Positions 1 to 11,923 are shown, numbered from the stretch's first letter. The stretch is 46,717 bases of DNA from Oehlia diaphana (GCA_003833135.1 QZLH01000351.1:54077-100793); one strand, 5' to 3'. A program made the numbers and translations. Notes: a model not told the origin generated them from the letters alone.

Positions 1-94
1 GGCATTACGGATTAGTTATGGTATTACGACCTAATTACAGTATTACGACCTAATTATGGCATTACAACCTAATTACAGCATTACAACTTTTGCT
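1..94. repeat. Tandem repeat, ~19-bp unit, cut by the window edge
   Basis: About four to five imperfect copies of a 19-bp unit (gtattacgacctaattaca and variants) run from the first base to about position 94. Variation lies mainly in gtatt/gcatt and cgacc/caacc. The array continues outside the window, so its true size is unknown. No reading frame spans it. Confidence 0.85.
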
Positions 95-1530
95 TTTTAA
101 TGTAGATAGGTTGCAACCTATTATATACGACACTGTGTCTTAATATTACAGTTACGGCTAACATCTTTAGATGTACCAGCCATAGAGTATTCGTGATCCT
201 TTAGAAATGCAAATATTTGCAAATGGCATGTTTAAAGAAACAAGAATTTGATTGAAAAAACGTTTCTTAACGCGTTTTTTTAAATTTCTCATATTAACAT
301 ACATTTGCAATTTTCTGTTAGGAGCGCAGTCAAAAAAGGAAACTCAAGTGATCATTTGATTCTAATATAATAAATAATACACACAAGATGCATGTTTGCT
401 TTAAAAAAAATTAAGGGGTATTTTTTCACAAAAATAAAATTTTTTATATACTGTATATATATTTAAATTGATTCTCACACTAAACTTTGTGATATAAAAA
501 TTATGTAAACAAATACATAATACAATTTTTTAGTGCAATATTTAATAAATTATAGTTGCTGATCAATGAATTTTAAATTTTATTGGTTTAAAATTTTTTT
601 GCTTTAAAAAATAAAATCCGCATGCCCGCATCAAATTAAAATAAAATTTGATATGAGAACCAACTTTTTAACTTTGCATCGCCTTACTATAATAAATAAA
701 ATTTCAAATTTTAGATTATTATTATTTATAGGTAACAGCCATTATAGTTCTTTATGCGGCTAAGCATTAGTAATAAAGTGTTTTTCTAGTATCTTTGAAT
801 ATATAAAAGATGCCATAACTTTATATAACTAGGTATTGGCAGTGAAATTACAAATCAGTAGATATCCAAGTTATCTTTTAATGGGTCATACTTTTGTAAG
901 TATTTGTAACATATCCTTTTCTCTAGTAATTATTATTTATTCTAAATGAAATATTATGCAATTTTAAGAGATATAAATATTTTTTTTTATTTGTATAATT
1001 TAGATCTAGATTTACAAGCTAATTATAAATAAACTTTATTATTTTATATAATAAAATAGAAAGTGTTAGAAAAGCAAATGAAATATATGATGCTATCAAA
1101 AAGAAAGGGAGTATACAGATCCTAGACCATTTAATACAAGTTCTAATATCAAGTTATTTCTTTGCTTTCTTTATAATTAATTTATTTCTATAACAAATAT
1201 CGCTATTTATAAGTTTCTTATACTTCAATTTATTTCAACTATATATATAATATTTTTGTATATCTATATCACTCTTTTTACTTCCACCCATATAGATTAT
1301 ATAAAAAGTTAAATTCTGTAAGAAAACTATTTTATGATAAATTGATTTTAAACCTAAAATAAATAAGTATTTTTATAATTTTTAAAAAATAGATAATACA
1401 TTAATAATTCATTTATTTTATCTTGTAATATTTCAGTTTATTAAATTAAAGATGTTGCCTGAAACTTAATAGTTTTTGAAATTGTCAAAACCGAAATTTG
1501 GTAAAACTATTTCTGAAATTTTCTTATTTT

Positions 1531-1582
1531 CCAAAACTGGTAAAACTGGTAAAACTAATCTGAAACTGGTAAAACTAATCTA
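1531..1582. repeat. Short tandem repeat, ~20-bp period
   Basis: The 19-bp word aaactggtaaaactaatct occurs at 1543-1561 and again at 1563-1581, giving a 20-bp period. A shorter aaactggt unit lies directly upstream. Similar aaaactg/aaaaccg words continue on the left. Non-coding. Confidence 0.8.
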
Positions 1583-1669
1583 AAATTTATAATGCCAAAA
1601 TTATTGCTAAAAGTCCAAAATTTGACCAAAATTATTGATATAATCCTGCCATTTTTAGGACATATTAAA

Positions 1670-1935
1670 AATATTTACATAACATTTTTTTAATTAATTT
1701 AATGAAAAAACATTATGAAATAAAAAAAATATTTTTGCAACATTTCTATAATAATTTAATGAAAAAATGTTGAAAATCATTTTTTCAAAATAATTTTAAT
1801 TAAAAAAATGTTTACACAACAAAATTTTTTTTTAATATATTATTATAAAAAAATGTTTTTACAATATTTTTAATGAAAAAATATTGCAAAATGTTTTTTT
1901 AAAGTAATTTTAGTTAAAAACATTTTTGCACTATT
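1670..1935. repeat. Cluster of A/T-rich hairpin-forming repeats
   Basis: Repeated short blocks built on aacattt, aaatgtt and gcaaaatgt lie in alternating orientation. One clear inverted pair is caacattt near 1737 with aaatgttg near 1766. The words resemble those flanking the hairpin array at 24.0-24.2 kb, so both may belong to one repeat family; that link is inference from short words only. Confidence 0.5.
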
Positions 1936-3000
1936 TTTTTATTATAAGACTGAACTGGATCAAACTAAAATAATTAGTTCATTTAATCTAATCTTAATTA
2001 TCTTTTTAATATAAATTAAACTGGACTGAAATAAACCATTTCAATCTAGTTTCAGGTTACTTTCTAGCTATCTCAGACCAATCTGAACTATTTAGAATTT
2101 TAGTAGTAATATATTATTAAAAATTAATATATCTTTTATATATTTTCTAACTTATTAATTTATCTTTATTATGGTATTTGCTTTAATAGTATCTTATGAT
2201 TCCATCAGATCATCATTAGACTTTTTATTATATAAATATAGGGAGAATGTTATAATTTTATCAGCTAGTAAAAAATTAACTTTTTAAAAGTTGATATAAT
2301 GGATAAAGATGATATTCTCACTTCTAATATCTTATTTACTGTACATTAATATCAGCAACTCTTTTATAATGTGTGGCAAAAAAAATGAATTACAGAATAC
2401 CTATAATTTTTAGTCAAGCAATTGTAATTCATAACAAAAAAGATCTCAAAAAAAGTTAAATAAAGTAATTATTAAATTTAACTGTATGAAATATTGTATG
2501 AGTAATAGTAATTAGGATATTATTAATTATGTTTTTTTCACATACAACTATATGTCATTATTCTAAAATAATTGTAATGTTTTTTGATCAGCCACTTCAT
2601 CTTTTTTTCTCTTAATTAAAATTTGATTGCAGAATATATCATCACTATTAGCCTTTTTAGGCTAATATTTTTACATAAAAATATAACATGTAATAATGTT
2701 ATTATAATTTAAAGATAATAATTACTACCTTGTATTGACAGTATTTTAATAGCAACCTATTACTACTTTAAAAATTAAAGTATTGTAAATTTGTAATATT
2801 ACAAAACTCATGATTTTTCAAAAATTTCCTTTTTTAAAAAATAAAAATTACAAAAATAAATATTTGTAAAACAAATATCATAAAAGAATTGATATACTAT
2901 AATATATATTTGTATAATTGAAAATAATTATAAATACTATATAATAATTACAATACTAATAGTAATTATAATACAGTATAATATAATAATTATAATACTG

Positions 3001-3016
3001 TGTTGTAATTACAACA
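3001..3016. repeat. Perfect 16-bp palindrome
   Basis: tgttgtaattacaaca is a perfect palindrome about 145 bp upstream of the Crinkler-like relic. It sits in a run of trinucleotide-like attata/ataata sequence. It could be a chance product of low complexity; no function is implied. Confidence 0.6.
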
Positions 3017-3159
3017 AAGGTGTTATATGTATGTTGTAATAGTTGCAATTTTACAACCTTTTATAAATAATATAATTTAAACCACACCTCTAATTTAGAC
3101 TGATCTCTTTTTGCTTACTAAAAATTCATTAAAAATTCTTTCATTAATATAACAAGAAT

Positions 3160-4146
3160 ATGAATTACATGATAAATTGTTTGATTATAGGTGATGCCCT
3201 TTCTGAACTTTTTAAAATCAATATTAAAAGAGGAGAAACCATTATAGGACTCAAAAAGATCATCTTTGAAGAGCAGAATTTTAATGATCTTTCTTTTAAG
3301 CTGTGAAAAATTGATGTGGGTAGGATGAAAAATTAATAAAACTCATTGCTGACTGTTTTAATATAAGGGAAGATCTTGATGGCTTGAAAATGAAAGATAC
3401 TGCTGATAATATTGATCTCTTTAAACTCTTTTTAAACTCTTTTTAAATAATGATGAAAAGAGTATACATATTCTTGTTGAACCATGTATTAGCTTCAAAA
3501 TTTGCACTGAAAAAATGGAACTTGTTCAAAATGATATTATGATCAATAACAATTCTTCAGTAAGAGGTTCAATCAAATTTACACCTGAAGGATTTAAAAT
3601 TGGAGTAAATAACAAGTTAGAATTTAGCTCGTTTAAAGAATTCATCCAACAAACAAAATCTGTTTTACACAAAAAATCCTTTAAGGAAAACTTAAAGGTC
3701 AGTAAAGATCTGGTTTTGATACACCTGAACAAATATCTCATGAACTTATTTATTTCTAGATATACATTCATGAATTGGAAATTACGTTGGACTGGTCTAC
3801 ATTTCGATTTAGGGTACTTCATGAAAGAAAAATTAACAGAGGTTTGAGAAAGCTCTGCAAAGACTTAGGTGATTTAGGTATGTGATAATTGAAAGTAAAT
3901 CCAAAATATAACTGTACCTGATTAATATCTACATTATAGAAGCTAAAGCAGTTCCAGTAGTTGGTGATCGTAAAATTCAACATACAGTATATCTGATGGT
4001 GGTATGACTGTTGCTTCCGTTCTTTTTGCAGAAGAATATGCAAAAGTAATTCCAATAATCTATGCATATCCGGGGAAGGTTGACGGAAAAGCCTACATCA
4101 TTGCTGTATTAAATCCGGCAAAAAAGTCAGATGTTTGTTTATCTTA
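3160..4146 (+). pseudogene. Broken Crinkler-like (CRN) gene, copy A
   Basis: Conceptual reading from the ATG at 3160 gives the start of a Crinkler-like N-terminal domain: a short hydrophobic strand, then GDALSELFKINI, then LKKIIFEEQNF. The usual L-W-K motif is broken because the Trp codon is TGA, near 3302-3304. A 1-nt shift just downstream moves the frame to DEKLIKLIADCFN. A later segment, SIHILVEPC near 3460-3490, matches the HIHIIV strand that closes the CRN N-domain. The following 110-codon open stretch (3515-3847) and a block reading MTVASVLFAEEYAKVI near 4003-4050 are also seen in copy B at 25.2-26.3 kb. The gene carries several stops and frameshifts and cannot encode the full protein. 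CRN proteins are known in oomycetes and in Rhizophagus; their role there is unsettled. Family assignment is from motif memory. Confidence 0.65.
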
Positions 4147-4775
4147 GGAAAGTGCCATGCTACATAGTGTTCTAAATATATATCCTTTAATTTTTAATAT
4201 ATTACAAATAGCAAAATATATTAAAGTGAGATGTAATATTTTTACAACCGCAAATATAAATTTTATCCCGAAATGTGATCCATCGAACAGATTTAGCAAA
4301 AAACTTTTTCAATCCAATTAGCAAGATTTAAGAAAATATTATCTGTCTTTTCGAATTTATGAACTCGTTTCGTCTGGCTCATAAAATATAGACCGCTTAT
4401 ATGAAAATGCATGTACTGCAGAAAATGAAAGGATAAAGGCTAATCAGGCGGAAATTTTGTGCTGGAGAAGGTTTATTATTTAGATTCTGAAGAATTCTAT
4501 ATGCTGGCAGTTCCGTCCAAGAGATGAATTCAAAGACTTATTTAATAATTTATTGTCACGTGAATTTCCAGTGAAATCTCACTTATCTCACGAGATCAAT
4601 TTCTAAAAGAACCATAAAATCGTTTCACAAGTTTATCAAGTTTATCATGTATCATTATATACGATATTAATTTAAATTGTTGAATACTAAATTTATAAAT
4701 AATTATTTAATTAAATTATTATTAAAAGCCTTAATAATTACTCATTTTTCCATTTTTAATTAATTCAATAAAGAA
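4147..4775. other. Upstream region of COQ4 with a possible coding relic
   Basis: The 630 bp between the Crinkler-like relic and COQ4 hold no intact gene. On the + strand, positions ~4385-4480 read as a 30-codon open stretch containing RLYENACTAENERIKANQAE, which looks protein-like (charged, helix-forming). It ends in a stop and has no start, so it may be the tail of another repeat gene. The last ~200 bp before 4776 should contain the COQ4 promoter, with a CACGTG box at 4556. Confidence 0.45.
4556..4563. promoter_or_regulatory. CACGTG E-box upstream of COQ4
   Basis: Palindromic tcacgtga, 213 bp before the COQ4 start codon. CACGTG is the core bound by bHLH factors such as Cbf1 in fungi. Similar boxes lie upstream of URA5, GND1, the C6orf136-like gene and the myosin gene in this window. 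Confidence 0.45.
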
Positions 4776-5697
4776 ATGTTGCGTTCAACATTATCATTAC
4801 CGGTATCATCACAAGTTTTAACAAGAAAAATTTTACTAACTCGAAATATATTACCTATTAATTTACATAGAGGTATTGTATTAATGAAATATAATTATAA
4901 ATGAATATAATGAATATAATAATGCTTTAGATAAAAAAAATTAGAATTACGAGCACACTATGCATCAAGTACAAATGCGCAAATATCAAATCTTCAAAAA
5001 AGTATACTTGCAGTATCATCGGCATTTACAGCATTCTTTGATCCAAAAAGAGGAGGTAAACTTCTTTTTTATTTCCATTCATTGTTATAAACTCAACTTA
5101 ATTTTCATTTTTTCCTTAATAGATATGATAGCGACATTAGGAGAGACAACGGGATCAATATTTGTTAATGAAATGAGAGATAATATGTTACGAGACAAAA
5201 CAGGGCGGAGAATTCTTAGAGAGCGTCCACGAATTCATTCAAGTACAATAGATGTTCCATATTTACGTTCATTACCATTAGGAACATTTGGTAAAGAATA
5301 CGCAAATTTTTTGGATGAACAAAAAGTAACGCCAGATACAAGAGTCAAAGTACAGTATATTTATGATGATGAATTAGCTTATGTCATGCAAAGATATAGG
5401 GAATGTCATGATTTTTTTCATACTTTAACTAATTTACCTACAAATGTTGAAGGTGAATTGGCATTAAAATGGTTTGAGTTAGTTCAAACTGGATTGCCTA
5501 TGACTTTATTGAGTTCTATTTTTGGGCCTATAAGACTTTCTTTTAAGGAAAAAGAAAGATTATTTAAAAAATATGTCCCTTGGGCTTTACAATGTGGATC
5601 TCAATGTAAATTTTTATTGAATGTTTATTACGAAGAGTGTTGGGATAAAAATATTGAAGAAATGAGAAAAGAGTTAGGAATTTATCTTGTAGATTAG
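4776..5697 (+). CDS. COQ4: Ubiquinone biosynthesis protein COQ4
   Basis: COQ4 organises or stabilises the mitochondrial coenzyme Q synthesis complex on the matrix face of the inner membrane, and recent work links it to C1 decarboxylation/hydroxylation of the ring. Exons are 4776-4872, 4945-5055 and 5123-5697, joining in frame to 260 residues, close to the usual family length. The introns are 72 and 67 nt with GT/AG ends. The N-terminus is rich in Arg, Ser and Leu with few acids, as expected of a mitochondrial presequence. Exon 2 ends in FFDPKRG and continues across the junction as DMIATLGETTG, the conserved COQ4 block. The zinc-ligand motif HDxxHx11E is complete: His165, Asp166, His169 and Glu181, within CHDFFHTLTNLPTNVEGE. 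The gene converges on URA5 with only 71 bp between stop codons. Identification is firm; the first exon start is supported by phase and by the presequence. Confidence 0.93.
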
Positions 5698-5768
5698 AAA
5701 GATTAGAATTTGTAATTTTATTAATAAATTTTAATTTTTTTTTTAAGATCTCTATCATTAATTATACT

Positions 5769-6422
5769 TTATACCCCATATCGAGCTTTATATTCTTTCA
5801 TCCTTATTAATTGTTCATCATAACCACCTTTCTCTTTAATATATTCAATAATTAGATCTAAATTAACAATAGCTTTAACAGGAACATCAAAATCACTTTC
5901 GATTTGTTGTATAGCAGATTTATGTCCAGTTCCTTTTTCTTGTCTATCGACAGCGATAAGAACACCAGAAACCTTCGCTCCATGCTTAGAAATGATTTCA
6001 AAACTTTCTCTAATAGAAGTACCAGCCGTAATAACATCATCAATAATTAATATTTTTCCACTAAGAGATGCTCCAACGATATTACCGCCTTCTCCATGAT
6101 CTTTTATTTCTTTTCTATTAAATGAATATGGTATATTTTTTTTGAATATATCTGATAATGCTACAACTGTTGAAGATATTAATGGTATGGCTTTATATGC
6201 CGGTCCAAATATTCCATCATAAGCTAGTTCATGTGAATATGATTCTATGGTTTTTGCATAATATTTACCAATTTTTGATAATGATTCTCCGGTACATAAT
6301 TTTCCAGTATTCAAAAAATATGGACTTATTCGACCAGATTTTAATGTAAACGAACCGAAACTTAAAATATCTTGTGAAATTAAGAACTCTATAAATTCTC
6401 TTTGATATTGTTCAAGTGCCAT
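5769..6422 (-). CDS. URA5: Orotate phosphoribosyltransferase
   Basis: This enzyme transfers the phosphoribosyl group from PRPP to orotate, forming OMP in de novo pyrimidine synthesis in the cytosol. The intronless frame encodes 217 residues, the normal size for the fungal monofunctional enzyme. The PRPP-binding signature IIDDVITAGTS lies at residues 126-136. The mobile catalytic loop is present as FNRKEIKDHGEGG (101-113), and the substrate pocket block FGPAYKAIPL lies at 72-81. The start ATG at 6422-6420 gives MALEQYQREF, typical of the family. It faces VNX1 across a 574-bp divergent promoter and converges with COQ4 downstream. It is the only larger gene here without introns, which is common for this gene in fungi. 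Nothing looks broken. Confidence 0.96.
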   Translation of the reverse strand: MALEQYQREFIEFLISQDILSFGSFTLKSGRISPYFLNTGKLCTGESLSKIGKYYAKTIESYSHELAYDGIFGPAYKAIPLISSTVVALSDIFKKNIPYSFNRKEIKDHGEGGNIVGASLSGKILIIDDVITAGTSIRESFEIISKHGAKVSGVLIAVDRQEKGTGHKSAIQQIESDFDVPVKAIVNLDLIIEYIKEKGGYDEQLIRMKEYKARYGV

Positions 6423-6996
6423 TGCCCAACTGCAAATTTAAGATCTATTGATGAAAATATTACTCGTTATTATTCTGAGAATATTTTCTCGTTTCGTTTA
6501 TGAAGTCACACATACGTGAATCACGTGTAAGTGCAGCGATATCTTGATTTTAAGGAGAAAGGAGAAAAAGGGAGAATCTTATTTTAGGACTAAGAACGCC
6601 AAGGGATTTATAATTATTAATAAATTATTAATTTGGGAGGAAATCAAAAAGTTACTCCCGATTAGCATTACAAAATTAGTAATCTTTATGATATAAAGTA
6701 ATCTAAAGTTAAAACAAACAAAACGTGATATAAATATTTAGTTATCCATTATCCATTGCATCGCAAAAAAGTTTACAGTTTATTGGGATTACATTTATGG
6801 TAATCCTTTGTCGTACACTTAAACTTATAAATTTAAATCCTAATTAGATATTTTTCAATAATTTATTGTTTCTCCTTTTTCTTTTTTTTTGTTTTTGTTT
6901 ATGAAAAAGAAAATAGGTAATTAATAATATAATTCAATGATAATAAAACTTGTAATATTAGTTTATAGCTTAAAATAATAGTAAATAACTTAGAGA
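6423..6996. promoter_or_regulatory. Divergent promoter between URA5 and the VNX1-like gene
   Basis: 574 bp separate the two start codons. A CACGTG box (tcacgtgt) lies at 6521-6528, 99 bp upstream of the URA5 ATG. Pyrimidine-rich T runs occur at 6870-6900, on the VNX1 side. No small open frame or RNA gene was recognised. Confidence 0.5.
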
Positions 6997-9878
6997 ATGT
7001 CACAAGAAGATAATCAGAGTGTACCCCCTACTCAAGCTTCAGCGATTGCGGGCAGTAGTGTCAATAGTAGTGTTGAACCTTCCGAAGGACCACACAGAAT
7101 ATCGATCAATGATCCAAGATCAAATCCCACGACACCAACATTATTGACGCCTAAATTACGTCGGCTCAAATCTTATGATGACGATGATGAAGAAGATGAT
7201 GATTACGATTACGATTCTGGCGATTCTAAAAGACGTAAAAGAAAAGGTTTAAGAAAACGGCATTCATATAGACGTAGAAAAACTAGTGCATCATCTCATG
7301 TGGAAGATGACGCAATTGATGAAAATCAAAATGAAGATGAAATTGATGAGGATGAATCTGATCATGAACTTGTCACTCTTAAAGATAGACAAGAAGTAAG
7401 TTGAATGTATGCTAGTTGTTTTTACTGATTTATAATACGGATTAGACCTTTTAATTATATTTACGATTAGGCTATCAACACTACTCATCCATTTGGTTTG
7501 CCAATATGGAAACCGGCGTTATATAAAAAATCTCGGTCTGTGACGCGTAATGCGAATTCAGCGCTTCATTCAGTACCATCTCCAGATTTATATTTTAGTT
7601 TCGGTAACATTGTTTGGGCAATATGTTTTGGATGGTGGTTAGCAATGATATCATATGTTGTATCAATTATATTATTTTTGACGCCATTTGGAGGATGGAG
7701 GTACGCACAAGTATTACAAGAATTAAGTTTTTATATACTTTGGCCATTCGGTAAATTTGTCGAAAAAGACGATGATTGGCTTGATGATACATCAAGTCAT
7801 GAACAACAAACTGACTATTTTAGTCATCATGATGTGGATATCGAGGAAAGTGAGACTAGACCTTTATTGGGAAGAAGTCTTTATATCAATTCAAGAAGAA
7901 ATAGCCGTTCAGAAAAATTTAATTTATTTGAAAAGTTGGATGAAATTGGTCCATCAGGCGTCTTCTTTTATTTCTTGTTCTACACAGTTCTAGGTGAGTC
8001 ACAAGAAATTGGTCATTTTATTATATAATATGTGAACATAATTTAACAAGTTATTTATCAATATTTTAGCCCCATCATTTTTTTTCGTTTCAGTCATATG
8101 TTGGTTATCAGTATTTCCAATACCAATGGCAAAATTAATATTTGAATTACTTAAACACTTAAATAGAAAACCGTTATCATTACATTTTAAATCAGGCTCA
8201 TCTCGAACAACATCAAGATCAGCAGTATTATTATGTACATATAGAGCTTTTGGATTGCAATATTACAAGTATACATATGAAGGGATTAACATAATGTTTA
8301 TAAATTTAATGCCGATAGTATTCTTTGTTATTATAGATGATCGATTTCTTAAACATAAATTTAAAGATTATTTTTTTTCAACAGAAGAATTTATATTTGC
8401 ATTATCATTAGCATCAGTTATACCATTAAGTTATTTTATTGGTACAGCAGTAGCTTCTATTTCAGCTCAATCATCTATTGGTTTGGGAGCTGTTATTAAT
8501 GCAACTTTTGGTAGTATTATTGAAATTATTTTATATGCTATTGCTTTAAATAGAGGCAAAGGTAAATTAACGGAGGGTAGTATTATTGGAAGTATTATGG
8601 CTGGTGTCCTGTTAATGCCTGGTGTTAGTATGGTAAGTGGTGGTTTTAAAAGAAAAGAACAAAATTTTAATTCTAAAAGTGCAGGTAATTTTATGAAAAA
8701 GTTTCCTTGTTTAAATATAAATAAATATATGTGTATGTGCTGAATTTATTTATTGAATTTTATAGGAGTGACATCAACCATGCTTATTATGGCTATCATT
8801 GGTGCATTTACTCCAACTTTGTTCTTTCAAACATATGCTCCTGTAAGTTTGTTTTTATTTTAAATAATTTTAATAATTTTATTTATTTTTTTTTTTAAAC
8901 TTTTTTTTTAAAAAAAAGTATTTTAATTTTTATTGCTTTTTATTAGTATAAAATGTCTTGTAAACCGTGTGATGAAGCATTATTTGCAGAATCTTGTCAG
9001 ATATGTTCGCACTCAGAAGTTGAACCGATCGAAACTCCATTATACAAAGATCACGTCAAACCATTGATGTATTTCTGTTCAATAATTCTTTTATTGGTAA
9101 ACATCTCCTTAAACCTTTTTTTTTTTTTTAATCTAAAATTTATTCACTATTACTGACAGAATTATGACATGTTGTGTAGTCATATTTAATTGGATTATGG
9201 TTTTCATTACATACGCACGCAGCATTAGTTTATCAAACACCACAAGAACGACCGGAACGACCACAATCCATATATCAACGTTGGGTTCCCGCAAATATTA
9301 TTCAACAACTACTTCCACACTCACCAAATTTCCTACATCAACAACAGCAACATGTTAATCCACAGAATGAACATTTACCACCACCATTACCGAGAGCTAT
9401 GTCAGCACCTAGTTCAGCAATTCCAATTCAGAGTATACTTGTTCATAATGATGATAATACAATTAATTTAGCTAGTGTACCTAATCAACCAACAATTAAT
9501 TTAAGACATGCTAATGAACCTGAAGAAGTAGAAGAAGTTCATGGTCATGATTCTCCTAATTGGGGTAAATTTAAAAGTGGATTCGTATTATTATCTTGTA
9601 CTGCTTTATATTCTTTCATTGCAGGTAAGAGAATTTTTTAGTTTAAAAAGTCTTCCATGATTTTTAAATATTAATTTAAATATTAATTTGAATGTTTTTT
9701 TTTCATTTTTTTTAGAAATTTTGGTTGAGAATGTTACATTTGTTTTAAAACATGTTAATACGACAGAAAAAATATTAGGATTAACTCTGTTTGCTTTAGT
9801 ACCAAACGTAACAGAATTTCTTAATGCAATGTTATTTTCTTTATATGGAAATATTGCTCTTAGGTAAATTAATTTTTC

Positions 9879-9919
<41 letters not shown>

Positions 9920-10730
9920 TTTTTTTTAAAATTTTTTTTTTTTTTTTCGATTTCTTTAATTTTTAAACGTCAAAGTATTATCCGATATTTATATTAAAAC
10001 TTGTATACAAAAAATCAAATAATTTATTTATGTTAACCTCATTACTAAAAAGTTAAAGTGATTTTTTTATTTTGGTACTATTTAATTATTTGAATTATTC
10101 GAGAATTTTGATTGGCAGGTAATAAACAAAGCTGCTTAACTCAAAGAAAACGGAACACAAACAATAATAATAATATATATAATATATATATATATTTATT
10201 TATTTTAAAAATTAAAATACTTTTCAGTTTTATCACATAATTTACTTTATATAGTTATCAAAGAATTTATTTTGTGATATTCAACTTTTAATCCACTTTT
10301 ATACATATAAAAAAAAAAAAAAAAAATTGGTAAAATAATTAAAATAATTAAAATAATGTAAATAATGTAATAATGCAAATGCCGGGGCTATGATTGTCGA
10401 AAATTGTCGATCAAAAAAAAAAAAAATAGTAAATCGTTTTTTTTAACAACCTTCTTAAAGATCACACCCTCCCTCCCTAAAAAAAAAAAATACTTTTTTA
10501 ATACCCTGAAAAAAAAAAAATTATCCAATCTTCCCAAATTTAGTTAGATTCTCGACATTTCTCTTACATTTCTTTTTTAAAAAAAAAAATTTCACCCCTT
10601 AAAACTTACCAGAAATTTTTTTTTTTTTGTTTTTAAACCAATTTACTTCGTTTTTTTTTATACAACGTATGAACCCATTGAATAGCTCTTTTTTAATATA
10701 TGAAGAGAAAAAAAAAAAAAAAAAAAAAAA

Positions 10731-10761
<31 letters not shown>

Positions 10762-11210
10762 CAAAAAAAAAAAACTTTTATTTTAACATTGATTAATTTT
10801 TTTATTTCATTTAATTTAATTATAGTATGGAAATTGGTTCAGCTTATGCATTACAAGTATGCCTTTTACAAATCCCAGCTATGGTAGCATATTCTGGTTG
10901 GGTTAATAGAGGCAAAACAGATGATCAACAGAAAGATCGCACATTCACGTAAGTCATTAACCTTTCTAATTTTCTTTTTTTTCTTTAAAAAAAAAATATT
11001 TTTCTAAACCAAAATTTTTTTTATTATTATAGGTTGGTATTCCCCAAATGGGATGTATTTGCTGTAGTATTTTCAGTATTTTTATTAACTTATACTTACA
11101 TAGAAGGAAAATCGAATTATTTTAAAGGATCTATATTAATTTTATCTTACGCGGTATTAATGGCTGGATTTTTCTATGCTCCTTCTAATTATGATAGTTA
11201 TAATTTTTAA
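6997..11210 (+). CDS. VNX1: Vacuolar Ca2+/monovalent cation:H+ antiporter, VNX1-like
   Basis: This CaCA-superfamily antiporter would exchange vacuolar protons for K+, Na+ or Ca2+. Nine exons join in frame: 6997-7395, 7471-7993, 8070-8684, 8766-8842, 8947-9096, 9180-9624, 9716-9863, 10826-10948 and 11033-11210. They give 885 residues, close to yeast Vnx1 (908). The first exon encodes a hydrophilic tail with an acidic run (DDDDEEDDDYDYD) and an Arg/Lys patch, as in the long-tailed fungal branch. The first exchanger repeat GAVINATFGSIIE lies near residues 447-459. The second repeat, with ALVPNVTEFLNAML, lies near 764-777. A cysteine-rich segment (CKPCDEALFAESCQIC) sits between helices near 570-585. 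Intron 8 is 962 nt, far longer than the others, and packed with homopolymers. The tail converges with the myosin gene. The subfamily is clear; ion preference is inferred from Vnx1. Confidence 0.9.
9864..10825 (+). repeat. Oversized homopolymer-rich intron 8 of the VNX1-like gene
   Basis: At 962 nt this intron is many times longer than its neighbours. It contains repeated T-run/A-run blocks (for example 9880-9945 and 10705-10765), an AT dinucleotide tract near 10175-10195 and C-rich shorts (ccctccctccc near 10467). A less repetitive core lies at about 10085-10165. No reading frame of interest was found; the 86-codon frame over its end is an artefact of A/T runs plus exon 9's upstream border. 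Confidence 0.7.
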
Positions 11211-11540
11211 AATTATAAATTATAATTTATTTATTTATTACATTTTTTTTTCTCTACTTTTCTCATAATATATAATTTAATGGAAAATATATTGAATTAA
11301 AATCAAATTAATAAATTTATAATAACTGGTACATAATATTCATCATGTCTAAAAATTTTTTACTGTATATATATACCAATCATATAAAATAAAAAATATA
11401 TATATATACAATAATAAAAAGTCTACAGTATTCTTTCATAAAAATAAAATAAGTGAAAAGAATTTTTTTTTGAAAAGATGATTGTTATTATGTTTATTAA
11501 TAATTTAGGAGATATTAATATAATAATCATAATATATAAA

Positions 11541-11575
11541 TTTTGATAAATAACAATTAAAACAGATGAATATAA

Positions 11576-11610
<35 letters not shown>

Positions 11611-11880
11611 AATTAATTAAACCTTAAAAAAAAAAAAAAATTTTTTAATTTAATTTTAGGTTATAATTTTTTTTTTTTTAAAAAAAAAAAACAATAAATA
11701 ATTAATTAAACCTTAACAGAAATAAATAATTTTCTAATTTAATTTTAGGNTTTGATAAAAAAAAATTAAAACAGATGAATATAATTTTTTTTTTTTTTTA
11801 AAAAAAAAAACAATAAATAATTAATTAAACCTTAACAGAAATAAATAATTTTCTAATTTAATTTTAGGTTATAATTTTTT
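11541..11880. repeat. Three near-identical ~90-bp units around a single N
   Basis: Units ending in ctaatttaattttagg recur at about 11569-11659, 11660-11749 and 11751-11869. Each has a T-run/A-run, then attaattaaacctta and aataattt. One undetermined base at 11750 marks a join, and sequence after it restarts like 11541 (tttgataa...cagatgaatataat). This looks like overlapping contig ends joined without collapsing, though a real tandem repeat is possible. It lies between the convergent 3' ends of the VNX1-like and myosin genes. Confidence 0.75.
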
Positions 11881-11923
11881 CTTTATGACTAGATTATCAT
11901 TAAGAAGAATTTTAATTATCTAA

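Larger units (their letters stand above)
95..3159. other. Gene-poor AT-rich stretch with short repeats
   Basis: No reading frame of useful length or recognisable protein was found on either strand in these 3 kb. The sequence holds A/T runs, short direct repeats and small inverted repeats, the clearest of which are listed separately. It reads like decayed repetitive DNA next to the Crinkler-like relic that follows. I cannot assign any part to a named transposon. Confidence 0.6.

Noticed and set aside
3526..4067. Minus-strand frames of 98 and 82 codons
   Set aside because: They are shadows of the Crinkler-like relic A, which shows family motifs on the + strand.
5858..6349. 61-63-codon frames within URA5
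   Set aside because: Alternative-frame shadows of a well-conserved gene.
10627..10887. 86-codon frame rich in Lys and Phe
   Set aside because: Made of A/T homopolymers inside the long antiporter intron and running into exon 8 in the wrong frame.
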